A DNA stretch of 64,000 nucleotides, from the NCBI GenBank assembly GCA_002395155.1, contig DGWD01000034.1, positions 66,838 through 130,837 of the forward strand, written 5' to 3'. Numbering within the stretch: position 1 is the first letter of the stretch; the number at the start of each line of letters is the position of its first letter. Below the pieces are notes generated by a model. The model did not search any database and was not told the origin of the DNA. It saw nothing but the letters and a program-made list of their open reading frames with translations. Shown one piece after another: positions 50,291 through 59,034 of the stretch. A program made the position numbers and the translations under genes. Origin of the DNA: Treponema sp. UBA4267. GTDB taxonomy: Bacteria; Spirochaetota; Spirochaetia; Treponematales; Treponemataceae.

Positions 50291-52885
50291 TTAATTTTGA
50301 ACCACAAAAGAGAGCTGTCCATCTTTAGAAGAAACCATAACCTTGGAACCTTCTGAAATATTTCCAGAAAGAAGTTCCTTAGCAAGGCTGTTTTCTACAT
50401 AAGTTTGGATGGCTCTTTTTACAGGTCTTGCACCCATTGCAGGGTCATAACCAACCTGTCCTAAAAACTCTAAGGCCGACTGGTCAAATTCCAGACTAAT
50501 CTTACGATCTTCCAGTCTTTTTTGAACTCTTTCAAGCTGCAATTTAATAATTGATTCAATACAAGACTTATCAAGTTGCTGGAACATTACAGTTTCATCA
50601 ATACGATTTAAGAATTCTGGTCTAAAAGTTCTGTGCAAAAGATCGTGTAACTGGTCTTTTAGTTTTGCCTGTAATTCAGGATTATTAGCTGCATCCAAAA
50701 TTAAATCAGAACCAAGATTACTTGTCATAATGATGATGGTATTCTTAAAGTCAACTACTCTACCCTGTCCATCGGTCAATCTTCCATCATCAAGTACTTG
50801 AAGCAGAACATTGAAAACATCTGGATGGGCCTTTTCAACTTCATCAAAAAGAATTACAGAGTAAGGACGACGACGAACAGCTTCGGTTAACTGACCACCT
50901 TCATCATAACCAACGTATCCTGGAGGTGCTCCAATAAGACGGGTTACACTGAACTTTTCCATGTACTCACTCATATCAAGTCGGGTCAAAGCCTTTTCGT
51001 CATTAAAGAGGAAGTCTGCAAGAGTTTTTGCAAGCTCAGTTTTACCAACACCTGTTGGACCAATGAACATAAAGGAACCAAGAGGCCTGTTAGGATCATT
51101 CAGGCCTGAACGATTACGTCGTATTGCATCAGCAACTACCTGTACAGCTTCATTCTGACCTACAACTCTTTTATGAAGGACATTTTCAAGTTCAAGGTAC
51201 TTCTGTTTTTCACCCTGCAACATTTTTGCAACAGGAATGCCAGACCAGGAAGAAACTACTTTGGCAATATCTTCTTCGGTAACAGCCTGACGTAAAAGAC
51301 TTTCCATACCTGAGTCAGCCTTTTTCTTTTCTGTTTCAAGAGCTTTGTTTAATTCCTCTTCCATTGCAGGAATGGTACTGTATTTTAGCTCGGCAGCTTT
51401 AGCAAGGTTTCCTTCGCGGGTATATTTTTCTTCTTCAAAACGAGCCTGTTCAAGTTTTTCTTTAAGTTCACGGCTTTTTCCAATTGAATTCTTTTCGTTC
51501 TGCCACTGAAGTTTCATTGCATCACGTTTGCTGGTGATTTCTGAAAGTTCTTTTTCCAGTTTAGCAAGTCTTTCTTTAGAAGCCTGATCTTCTTCTTTAC
51601 TTAAAGACTGTTTTTCAATCTGAAGCTGGAGAATTTTTCTTTCAACCTGATCAAGTTCTACAGGCTGACTTTCTATTTCCATTTTTAGACGGCTGGCAGC
51701 TTCATCTACCAGGTCAATTGCTTTATCTGGCAAGAATCGACTGGTAATATATCTGTTTGATAAGGTTGCGGCCGCTACAAGTGCTTCATCTTCAATTCTT
51801 ACTCCGTGGTGAATTTCATATTTTTCACGAAGGCCTCTTAAAATAGCGATTGTATCTTCAACAGAAGGTTCCTGACAGTAGACCTGTTGGAATCGTCTTT
51901 CAAGAGCGGCATCTTTTTCGATATATTTACGATATTCATCCAGGGTTGTTGCACCTATTGCTCTAAGTTCTCCACGAGCAAGGGCAGGTTTTAAAAGATT
52001 TGAGGCGTCCATTGAACCTTCACTTGCCCCTGCTCCTACAAGAGTATGAAGTTCATCAATAAAGAGGATTATTTGGCCATCAGATTTTTGAACTTCTGTT
52101 ATAAGAGCCTTAAGTCTTTCTTCAAATTCTCCACGGAATTTTGCACCTGCCACAAGGGAACCTAAATCAAGTGCTAAAAGTCTTTTATTTTTTAGACTTT
52201 CTGGAACATCGCCAGAAGCAATACGTCTTGCAAGTCCTTCTACAATTGCAGTCTTACCAACACCTGGTTCACCAATAATTACCGGATTATTTTTAGTTCT
52301 ACGACAAAGAACCTGCATTACTCGACGAATTTCTTCATCACGACCAATTACAGGGTCAATCTTATCCTGACGTGCCGCAGCAGTAAGGTCACGACAATAT
52401 TTTTCAAGTGAACGGGTCTTTGCCTCTGGATCCTGACTATCTACAGTCTGATTTCCCCTAACAGATTTTAATGCTTCTATTATTGATTTATGGTCAATTC
52501 CCATAGATTTGAGCATAGAAGCAACTCTTCCATCGGATTGAGTCATGGCTAGTAAAAGATGTTCTGTAGAAAGAAACTGGTCCTTAAGGGCATTCATTTC
52601 GTTTTCGGCTTTTGCAAGAATCTTTTGCATTTCCGAAGATAAATACAAATTAGCGTTGCCCGATACTTTTGGGTTGGATCTAACCAGTTCTCTTGTTTTA
52701 TTTAAAAGTTCTGGAACCTGAATGCCAATTCTTTCTACAATTGGGGCAATCAGTCCATCCTTTTGTTCCAGAAGAGCTTGAAGGACATGTTCTGCTCCAA
52801 TTTCTGAGTTGTCGTTTTTGTTAGCGATTGATGAAGCTTCCTGCAAAGCTTCTTGTGTTTTAATTGTAAAATTCTCATAATTCAT
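50291..52885 (-). CDS. clpB: ATP-dependent chaperone ClpB
   Basis: Hexameric disaggregase acting with DnaK. The 864 residues contain the N-domain (TIKTQEALQEASSIAN), AAA-1 with Walker A GEPGVGKTA, the long coiled-coil M-domain (about 400-530) that separates ClpB from ClpA, and AAA-2 with GPTGVGKTE and the arginine-finger region. The start at 52885 fits family N-termini and has GAAGGTGAT upstream. I see no CIRCE element before it, so heat control by HrcA is not supported here. Confidence 0.97.
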   Translation of the reverse strand: MNYENFTIKTQEALQEASSIANKNDNSEIGAEHVLQALLEQKDGLIAPIVERIGIQVPELLNKTRELVRSNPKVSGNANLYLSSEMQKILAKAENEMNALKDQFLSTEHLLLAMTQSDGRVASMLKSMGIDHKSIIEALKSVRGNQTVDSQDPEAKTRSLEKYCRDLTAAARQDKIDPVIGRDEEIRRVMQVLCRRTKNNPVIIGEPGVGKTAIVEGLARRIASGDVPESLKNKRLLALDLGSLVAGAKFRGEFEERLKALITEVQKSDGQIILFIDELHTLVGAGASEGSMDASNLLKPALARGELRAIGATTLDEYRKYIEKDAALERRFQQVYCQEPSVEDTIAILRGLREKYEIHHGVRIEDEALVAAATLSNRYITSRFLPDKAIDLVDEAASRLKMEIESQPVELDQVERKILQLQIEKQSLSKEEDQASKERLAKLEKELSEITSKRDAMKLQWQNEKNSIGKSRELKEKLEQARFEEEKYTREGNLAKAAELKYSTIPAMEEELNKALETEKKKADSGMESLLRQAVTEEDIAKVVSSWSGIPVAKMLQGEKQKYLELENVLHKRVVGQNEAVQVVADAIRRNRSGLNDPNRPLGSFMFIGPTGVGKTELAKTLADFLFNDEKALTRLDMSEYMEKFSVTRLIGAPPGYVGYDEGGQLTEAVRRRPYSVILFDEVEKAHPDVFNVLLQVLDDGRLTDGQGRVVDFKNTIIIMTSNLGSDLILDAANNPELQAKLKDQLHDLLHRTFRPEFLNRIDETVMFQQLDKSCIESIIKLQLERVQKRLEDRKISLEFDQSALEFLGQVGYDPAMGARPVKRAIQTYVENSLAKELLSGNISEGSKVMVSSKDGQLSFVVQN

Positions 52886-52968
52886 AAGCATCACCTTCAA
52901 TTTTAAACTAATAATGAAAGTGATTTTAGGCAAATGAATTTTTTATGCAGGATTAAGATTTAAGACTT

Positions 52969-54147
52969 TTAAATTTCGCCATCTTCATTCTGGCCAAATT
53001 CGCAAACTACTTTTGTAAGTTTTGCATGTTCAATCTGTTCCAGAGTGTTTCCAATATGCTTGTAGAGTTTTATTTCTCCATAACCGGTAGCACCTTCCAA
53101 AAGATTCAAAATCTTTCTTGAACCATCAGGAAGTTCCAATTTGCGGTTATATAAGTCTTTTATTCGACAGTAAACATCAATATCTAAAACCCAAGTTTTA
53201 TTGTTCAAACTAACTGACCAATGTAAAAGATTTTCTTCAGGATTTTCGGCTTCTGGCATTTGAGTACAATCCCAAATTGCTGTGTACTGGCGTTTAGATG
53301 AATCAGCCGAAAATTTAATTTCTAAATCTTCAAATTTACCCTGAAAGGCTACTCTATCGTCAAAAATACCCTGAATTGCAAAAGAAGAATTCAAAAGTGT
53401 TTTACCGGTAATTTCGCTACTAAGGTTGGATGTAGAAATATGGAACCAAGGCTCAGGAGTGTTCAAGCCCCAGAAGCGTTCAACATAACCATTACAACGG
53501 CGGGTATCAACCATATAATCTGTACCATCAAAACTAACTTTTCCGGTAAAAATAGTATTCAAACCATGAGGAAACCATCTCATATTTGCATTATCATACC
53601 CATTCAATGACTGGCTCATTATTTCGTAGCTTAAATCCCAGGTAGCGTATCCTGAATCTGATAAAAGTTCTGGGTGAGCGGCATTATCTTCCTGGGAAAG
53701 ACTCAAAAAGCCACTAATTTTATTGTCTGTAAAGCACTTATTACCAATTTGGAGTTCAAATGGTTTCATATTAAAAACACAATCTTTAATTGGGAAATAA
53801 TAACAAAGCTGCTTAGAAACTTTTCCTAACATTCCAACTCTTAATGAACAGTAAGATGGTTGAACTATCTGTTCTGTATTAAGATTTTGTGCCGATTGTG
53901 TACCTGCAAGAGCATACTGTAAATCATCAGCAGTAAGTTTTACTCTTGGCTTAAAACCTAAAAGGACTTCGGATGGAGATAACCAGGGATTTACCATTTC
54001 CAGTTCAACAAAAAACATTTGTTCTGCACCAGAAATTGTCTCTACACCATTAAAAAAGAATCTCCAGTAGTTTATACCAATTTTTTTCTTTGTTCCTGAA
54101 AGACCGAATTTGTATTCTTTTGTGTTTATGTTGTTTTTAGACATCAC
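52969..54147 (-). CDS. Tocopherol-cyclase-like protein (392 aa)
   Basis: No signal peptide. The sequence resembles the lipocalin-like double domain of the tocopherol cyclase family: GINYWRFFFNGVETISGAEQ, NMRWFPHGLNTIFTGKVSFD, and GYVERFWGLNTPEPWFHIST, a motif close to the GYxExxWGxxxPxxW of that family. Spirochaetes do not make tocopherol, so the ligand or product is something else, perhaps another lipid. The start may be GTG at 54147 (AAGGGG eight bases upstream) or ATG at 54144. The assignment rests on pattern memory and needs a profile search. Confidence 0.5.
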   Translation of the reverse strand: MMSKNNINTKEYKFGLSGTKKKIGINYWRFFFNGVETISGAEQMFFVELEMVNPWLSPSEVLLGFKPRVKLTADDLQYALAGTQSAQNLNTEQIVQPSYCSLRVGMLGKVSKQLCYYFPIKDCVFNMKPFELQIGNKCFTDNKISGFLSLSQEDNAAHPELLSDSGYATWDLSYEIMSQSLNGYDNANMRWFPHGLNTIFTGKVSFDGTDYMVDTRRCNGYVERFWGLNTPEPWFHISTSNLSSEITGKTLLNSSFAIQGIFDDRVAFQGKFEDLEIKFSADSSKRQYTAIWDCTQMPEAENPEENLLHWSVSLNNKTWVLDIDVYCRIKDLYNRKLELPDGSRKILNLLEGATGYGEIKLYKHIGNTLEQIEHAKLTKVVCEFGQNEDGEI

Positions 54148-54209
54148 CCAAATTTCCCCTTTTATACCTTATAATTTTCGGCAAATTGATTTAAAAAATT
54201 AACAATAAA

Positions 54210-54252
54210 AAAAGGATGCAAAATGAAGTGTATTTTCAAATTGCATCCTTTT
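54210..54252 (-). terminator. Terminator of the 73-aa gene
   Basis: A perfect 12-bp stem, AAAAGGATGCAA (54210-54221) with TTGCATCCTTTT (54241-54252). On the minus strand it is followed by a T-tract, ending the upstream small gene. Confidence 0.8.
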
Positions 54253-54281
54253 ATAAATTAAAAAAATATGTTTTTTTGGGA

Positions 54282-54503
54282 TTAACCAAAAATTTTATTA
54301 ATTGTTTTATCTACATCTTTTTGTTCTTGAGGGAAATTATCATTCAAATATTCAAAACATTCTACAGCAGCTTTCTGAGCATGTTCATACCAAATTTCGT
54401 AAAGCTCAGATTTTAATTCACCACCAGGAAAAGGAGCACCCTGAACATCAGAGACCAAATCACGCATCATTTGAATACATTTCTTTGTTTTCTTATCCAT
54501 CAT
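54282..54503 (-). CDS. Hypothetical small helical protein (73 aa)
   Basis: Not recognised. A soluble, mostly helical protein (SELYEIWYEHAQKAAVECFE) with a short proline-glycine turn (GAPFPGGEL) and no membrane segment. It has a strong AAGGAG nine bases before the ATG and its own terminator, which together support a real gene. It lies between the M16 protease and the tocopherol-cyclase-like gene on the same strand. No function can be offered. Confidence 0.75.
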   Translation of the reverse strand: MMDKKTKKCIQMMRDLVSDVQGAPFPGGELKSELYEIWYEHAQKAAVECFEYLNDNFPQEQKDVDKTINKIFG

Positions 54504-54539
54504 TATAATAATCTCCTTCTAAGTAAATCGTACACAAAA

Positions 54540-57500
54540 TTATAATGGAATCTTAATTTTATTTCCACTGATTTTTTTTGATTTATCGCAGAAAATAGCC
54601 TGATACTTTTCTCTTACCGCAGATTCATAATATTTTTGAGCAGCTTTTTGCACATCTTCTGAAGTTACCTTAAAAATATTATTTACTCTCAGTTGCTTAA
54701 ATTCCACTGGGTTTCCATATAAAAGACTTTCAAAAGCTCTGGCTCCCCTGTCTTTTGGACTGGCAGGAACTATTGCGTCTCCGTAGCAGACTACAATTGT
54801 CTTTTCTATATCTTCTTGCGGAATCTTTTTCTGGCTAATTTCCTCAAGAGAGTCCATATAAACCTTTAACGATTTTTCTGGACTTGGATCGCGGTATGTG
54901 CACATAATAGAAGATTTTTCAATGTTATCATTCCAAAGGTTAGCACCATAAGCACCACCTGTTGTTCTGATTTTGTCCCACAAGGTATGCATAGAAAACC
55001 ATGTAGTAAAAATGGTTTCTGCAGCTGCTTCTTGAGTAAGGAACTGACTTGCAGAAGAAACACAGGCAGCATAACCGGTTTGTGAATCCAACTGAATCAA
55101 CTGAGGCTTTGAAGCTTCTATACTCTTGCTCTGAATTATGTATGGTTTTAAATCTTCCAGACTATATTGTTTTGCAGGAAGAAGTTTAGTAAGTTTTGCC
55201 TCTTTAGCAAATTTTTCCATCATTGGAAGAATTGTTTCCAGAGAATCTTCATCTGCAGTAATATGCAAAACCGCACCAGATTTTAGACATTCTTCGTAAA
55301 TATATTTAAATGTAGAAAGAATTTCTTCTGGTTTTGTTTTTGTATAATCTTTTACAGTTTGAAGCTGACTTAATCCCCATAAAATTTCTTGCAAAGCCTG
55401 ATTTGGAGACCAGAGAGCACGGGCTCTTTTTATTGCGTATTCTCGGCCACTACTTACAAGTCCACTCTTTTTTTCAGATTTAAGTTCGCCAATCAGGGCA
55501 GAAAGTCTCTTCTTGTCATCAAAACTCATGGTGGTAATTATTTGACTTAAAAGATCAAGAGACTGACTGGCCATAGAGGTCAAGGCCTTACAGCTTATAC
55601 CCAACCACTGGCGTCCACAAAAATTATAATCTTTATATTGTGAAATAAAGTCCAGACTCTGTTTACAATCGCTTACGGAACCTGTACATAAACGGCCCCA
55701 AACATCACCCATAATGCAGGCAGACTGGGCAATACATTCATCCCATTTTTTACCATTCCAACCCATATTTGTAATTACAGATGAAAGGAAAGGCAAATAC
55801 TGTAAATATTTAGATTCAAGACGATCAAAAGGAAAAAGAAGATCTACATAAAAAAGACCGTTAGTATCTTCTTTACTTACAAACAAAGGAATATCGGAAT
55901 TATCTGATCCTTTTACAAATTTAAGTTCAACTTTTGGAAGGTCAATTTTTGGATCAAGCGAAGAAAGTTTTGTATTTGGAATACAAGCTGTTTCTTCTGG
56001 TGTTTCAACGTGCTGCTGGTAGGCATGGAGTTCATCCAAATCTTTTTTAAGGGCTTCTTTATCAAGATTTGTTTCAAGTTTTTTTATAAGTGCCTGTTCA
56101 GCCGCATTTCTACGCTTAAAGAATTCAGGGCTGGCTTCTGCAACAAACTTTACAACAACCTTCTGATCGATAAAGTATTTTTTTACAAGTTTGCGGGTAT
56201 AATCCGGATCTTTTTTAAGTTCTTTTTTAAGAGCTTCAAAGCTGGTAATTGGAGTAAGCTGACTTGGACATGGGTTTCCGTTTGTCCACCCCTTAAGTGT
56301 TTTTTCCATAATCTGGATTGATGGAGGTCCCCAATAACGATTTACTTCGCGAAGGGCAAAATCAATTCCCATTACGGCAGAATCTATATCTTCCTGGCTA
56401 ATTCCTTTTTCATATAATTCATTGACTGTTTTTTCAACTAAGGCATAGACCTTGTTTTCGTTACCAGGCTTTACACCCCATAAACCGGCAGTATAGAATT
56501 CCTGTTCAAATTGTCCAAAATTACCGCAGTTTACTTCATCACCAAGTCCAGATTCTTTTAAAGCCTTTGATAATGGAGAAGAATCGTTACCGCCAATTAC
56601 TTCTGAAAGGAAATATTTTTCTATATTGCTTTTTCCTGTATACCAGCTCATTGTAACAAAATTTCCGGTTGCACCTGTATCTGGAACAAGGGCACGAACT
56701 TCTGTTGAATCTTCCTGGGTCTTTAACTCCATCAGACTTTTAATTTCATCTTTTATTAACGGAAGTTTTGAGTCGGCATTTTCTACATCTTTTGTGCAAT
56801 TATACTTTTTTTCGATTCGAGAAATAAAACGCTCATCAAAAAAGTCCAGCTGCTCGGCTGTTGGAATATCGCCATACAAGAAAAGAAGACAATTATCTGG
56901 GTTGTAGAATTTTTGGTGGAAGTCCAGAAAGCCCTGGTAAGTAAGATTTGGAATTTCCAATGGATCTCCGCCGGAATCAAATGATGGGTAGGATTGAGGG
57001 AACATGGCATTTATCTGTTCACTAAAAGCGACCTGGCTAAATGAAGAGTAATTACCCTTCATCTCGTTGTATACTACACCCTGAATGCTGAGTTTTCCCT
57101 TATCATCCATTTCCAGACGATGACCTTCCTGTATAAAGGTGGCATGGTCCAGCTTTGGAAAGAAAACTGCATCGCCATAAACATCCATCATATTAAAGTA
57201 GTCATCGCGAACCAGAGAGGCTCCAGGATATACAGTTTTATCGGGATATGTAAGGGCATTCAAAAAAGTATTAAGACTTGTACTTGTAAGGGTTAAAAAA
57301 GGTTCTTTTAGAGGATATTTTTCGCTTCCACAAAGGGTTGAATGTTCCATAATATGAGCAGTTCCAAGTGAATCTTTGGAAACTGTTCTAAACGCAAAAG
57401 CAAAAAGATTTTCCTTATCATCTTTTACAATGTGATATACTTCCAGACCTGTACGTTTATGGCGTAAAAAAAGTCCTTTCGCCTTGTAATCTGGAATATC

Positions 57501-57569
57501 GTCAATAGAAAGAAGGGTAAAGCCTTTATAAGACTGCCCAATATTTTTAGAATCAAAAAAATCAAACAT
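54540..57569 (-). CDS. M16C-family zinc metalloprotease, PreP-like (1009 aa)
   Basis: Large presequence-protease-type peptidase. The inverted zinc motif HIMEH (His72, Glu75, His76) is followed by the conserved LCGSEKYPLKEPFL, and the third ligand region is in VVYNEMKGNYSS. Two halves of about 500 residues form the closed chamber typical of PreP/Cym1. It degrades short unfolded peptides. No signal peptide is seen, so it is probably cytosolic. The promoter gives a transcript starting about two bases before ATG. The length is complete for the family. Confidence 0.93.
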   Translation of the reverse strand: MFDFFDSKNIGQSYKGFTLLSIDDIPDYKAKGLFLRHKRTGLEVYHIVKDDKENLFAFAFRTVSKDSLGTAHIMEHSTLCGSEKYPLKEPFLTLTSTSLNTFLNALTYPDKTVYPGASLVRDDYFNMMDVYGDAVFFPKLDHATFIQEGHRLEMDDKGKLSIQGVVYNEMKGNYSSFSQVAFSEQINAMFPQSYPSFDSGGDPLEIPNLTYQGFLDFHQKFYNPDNCLLFLYGDIPTAEQLDFFDERFISRIEKKYNCTKDVENADSKLPLIKDEIKSLMELKTQEDSTEVRALVPDTGATGNFVTMSWYTGKSNIEKYFLSEVIGGNDSSPLSKALKESGLGDEVNCGNFGQFEQEFYTAGLWGVKPGNENKVYALVEKTVNELYEKGISQEDIDSAVMGIDFALREVNRYWGPPSIQIMEKTLKGWTNGNPCPSQLTPITSFEALKKELKKDPDYTRKLVKKYFIDQKVVVKFVAEASPEFFKRRNAAEQALIKKLETNLDKEALKKDLDELHAYQQHVETPEETACIPNTKLSSLDPKIDLPKVELKFVKGSDNSDIPLFVSKEDTNGLFYVDLLFPFDRLESKYLQYLPFLSSVITNMGWNGKKWDECIAQSACIMGDVWGRLCTGSVSDCKQSLDFISQYKDYNFCGRQWLGISCKALTSMASQSLDLLSQIITTMSFDDKKRLSALIGELKSEKKSGLVSSGREYAIKRARALWSPNQALQEILWGLSQLQTVKDYTKTKPEEILSTFKYIYEECLKSGAVLHITADEDSLETILPMMEKFAKEAKLTKLLPAKQYSLEDLKPYIIQSKSIEASKPQLIQLDSQTGYAACVSSASQFLTQEAAAETIFTTWFSMHTLWDKIRTTGGAYGANLWNDNIEKSSIMCTYRDPSPEKSLKVYMDSLEEISQKKIPQEDIEKTIVVCYGDAIVPASPKDRGARAFESLLYGNPVEFKQLRVNNIFKVTSEDVQKAAQKYYESAVREKYQAIFCDKSKKISGNKIKIPL

Positions 57570-57578
57570 AGTACTTTA

Positions 57579-57607
57579 ATTATAATGATATGAACTATGA
57601 TTGTCAT
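57579..57607 (-). promoter_or_regulatory. Promoter of the M16 protease gene
   Basis: Minus strand ATGACA (57607-57602), 17 bases, TATAAT (57584-57579), nine bases to ATG, with no Shine-Dalgarno. Confidence 0.65.
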
Positions 57608-57625
57608 TTCAATTTTAAAGCATGA

Positions 57626-59017
57626 TTAAACGAAGACGTCATCATTTCTGTCTTTTATGATAAGGTGTCCTTCCTCGTAAGCTCGTCGAAGTTTACTGAA
57701 AAATTCTGATGTAATTCTTTCGCAGTCTGAACGCCTCATTGGTTTTAGAATATCTTCCTGCTCCAAAACCTCTGCTCTACGTCCGGAAGAAATGTTATCT
57801 AAAATTTTATCGCGGAAATCATCTGGTTTTCCTGCAATAAGATAAGCAATATCGATTTCGGACATTTCGTGAAGTTTCTGCTGAACAAAGCGGTCATCGG
57901 CCTTTACTACATCATCCATGGTAAAGAGACGGCTGCGAAGGTCCTGGCCAAGGTCAGGGTCATCTTCCGAGAGATAAGAAAGAATATCGTTTTCTGAGCT
58001 AATATCCATTTTTTTAAGAATTTGGGCAAGGGCATTTCTTCCGTCTATGTTTTCGGCCTTTTCGACAGTCTGGCTAAGGGATTTTTCGTGCATTGCCTGA
58101 TCTACTCTGCGAATTACATCCGGGTCGACCGGTTCCATTTTGGCAAGACGAATAACTACTTCTTTTTTTTCTTCCGGCTTCATAAGGTTGATTACCTTGG
58201 CAGCCTTTTTTGGTTCAAGATGAGAAAGAACAAGACTTTGTACACCTGGGTTTTCGTCTTTTAAAAGCTGGTAAACTCTTTCGTTATCTGCATCATTTAG
58301 GTAAACAAAAGGAATTTTACCTTCAAGAGGAATGGCCTTTTTAATCATCTGGTCGGCACGGGCTTTTCCGTAGGCCTTTTCCAGCATTTCGCGAGCTGTA
58401 TCAAGTCCACCCTGCTCACGAGATTTATTCATAAGACCGTTAAATTCTTCAAGAATTACCTGGGCTTCATCTTTATCTACAGTTCTAATAGAAGCAATTT
58501 CTGGAATAATTCGTTCTATCTGTTTTTCTGAAAGATGTGGAAGGATTTTTGCCGCTTCGTCCTCGCCAATCAGGAGGAGGAATTTTGCAACGCGGCGGTA
58601 AACGGAATCCTTGCCGTCTGGAAGAGGAGCTTCAACAGGAACTTTTAAAAGTCCGCCATCCTTAAGATAATTTGTTGCATTTTCCAGGGCCTGATCTATT
58701 GAAGCTTTCTTTTGAGTCTCTTTAAAAAGCTGATTTTGATTTTGCATTTGAGTTTGACTCTGGTCCTGGTTTTGTTTTTGGTTTTGACTCTGACTTTGTA
58801 ATTGGGATGTAAAAGATTTTGGTACAAAGGCCTTTACTTCTTTATGAGTAAGTTGAGCCTCTTGTTTTCCCTCTATTTCTGACCTGGAAAGTTTTGGAAA
58901 AGCAACAGATTTTACTGTTTTTGCCTTATCATCTTTTTCAATCTTATCATTAGTTTTTTGAGAATTATTATTTGTATTTCTTAAATATGCTGCAGCACGA
59001 AAATCTTTTAAATCCAT
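57626..59017 (-). CDS. fliG: FliG-family flagellar switch protein with a glutamine-rich N-terminal extension
   Basis: Residues from about 130 on match FliG: RRVAKFLLLIGEDEAAKILPHLSEKQ, the EHPQ-like segment DENPGVQSLVLSHLEP, and the C-terminal torque domain ending DKILDNISSGRRAEVLEQED. Spirochaetes carry two FliG paralogues; this is probably the non-canonical one (FliG1 type). The first 130 residues are an extra, disordered-looking region with a Gln/Asn-rich tract at 71-96. There are no flagellar neighbours. TAAAAT lies six bases before ATG and there is no SD. It may assemble in a subset of motors, which is inference. Confidence 0.85.
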   Translation of the reverse strand: MDLKDFRAAAYLRNTNNNSQKTNDKIEKDDKAKTVKSVAFPKLSRSEIEGKQEAQLTHKEVKAFVPKSFTSQLQSQSQNQKQNQDQSQTQMQNQNQLFKETQKKASIDQALENATNYLKDGGLLKVPVEAPLPDGKDSVYRRVAKFLLLIGEDEAAKILPHLSEKQIERIIPEIASIRTVDKDEAQVILEEFNGLMNKSREQGGLDTAREMLEKAYGKARADQMIKKAIPLEGKIPFVYLNDADNERVYQLLKDENPGVQSLVLSHLEPKKAAKVINLMKPEEKKEVVIRLAKMEPVDPDVIRRVDQAMHEKSLSQTVEKAENIDGRNALAQILKKMDISSENDILSYLSEDDPDLGQDLRSRLFTMDDVVKADDRFVQQKLHEMSEIDIAYLIAGKPDDFRDKILDNISSGRRAEVLEQEDILKPMRRSDCERITSEFFSKLRRAYEEGHLIIKDRNDDVFV

Positions 59018-59034
59018 ATATGTATTTTACCACA

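Noticed and set aside
52886..52968. CIRCE element before clpB
   Set aside because: The TTAGCACTC-N9-GAGTGCTAA pattern is absent on both strands.
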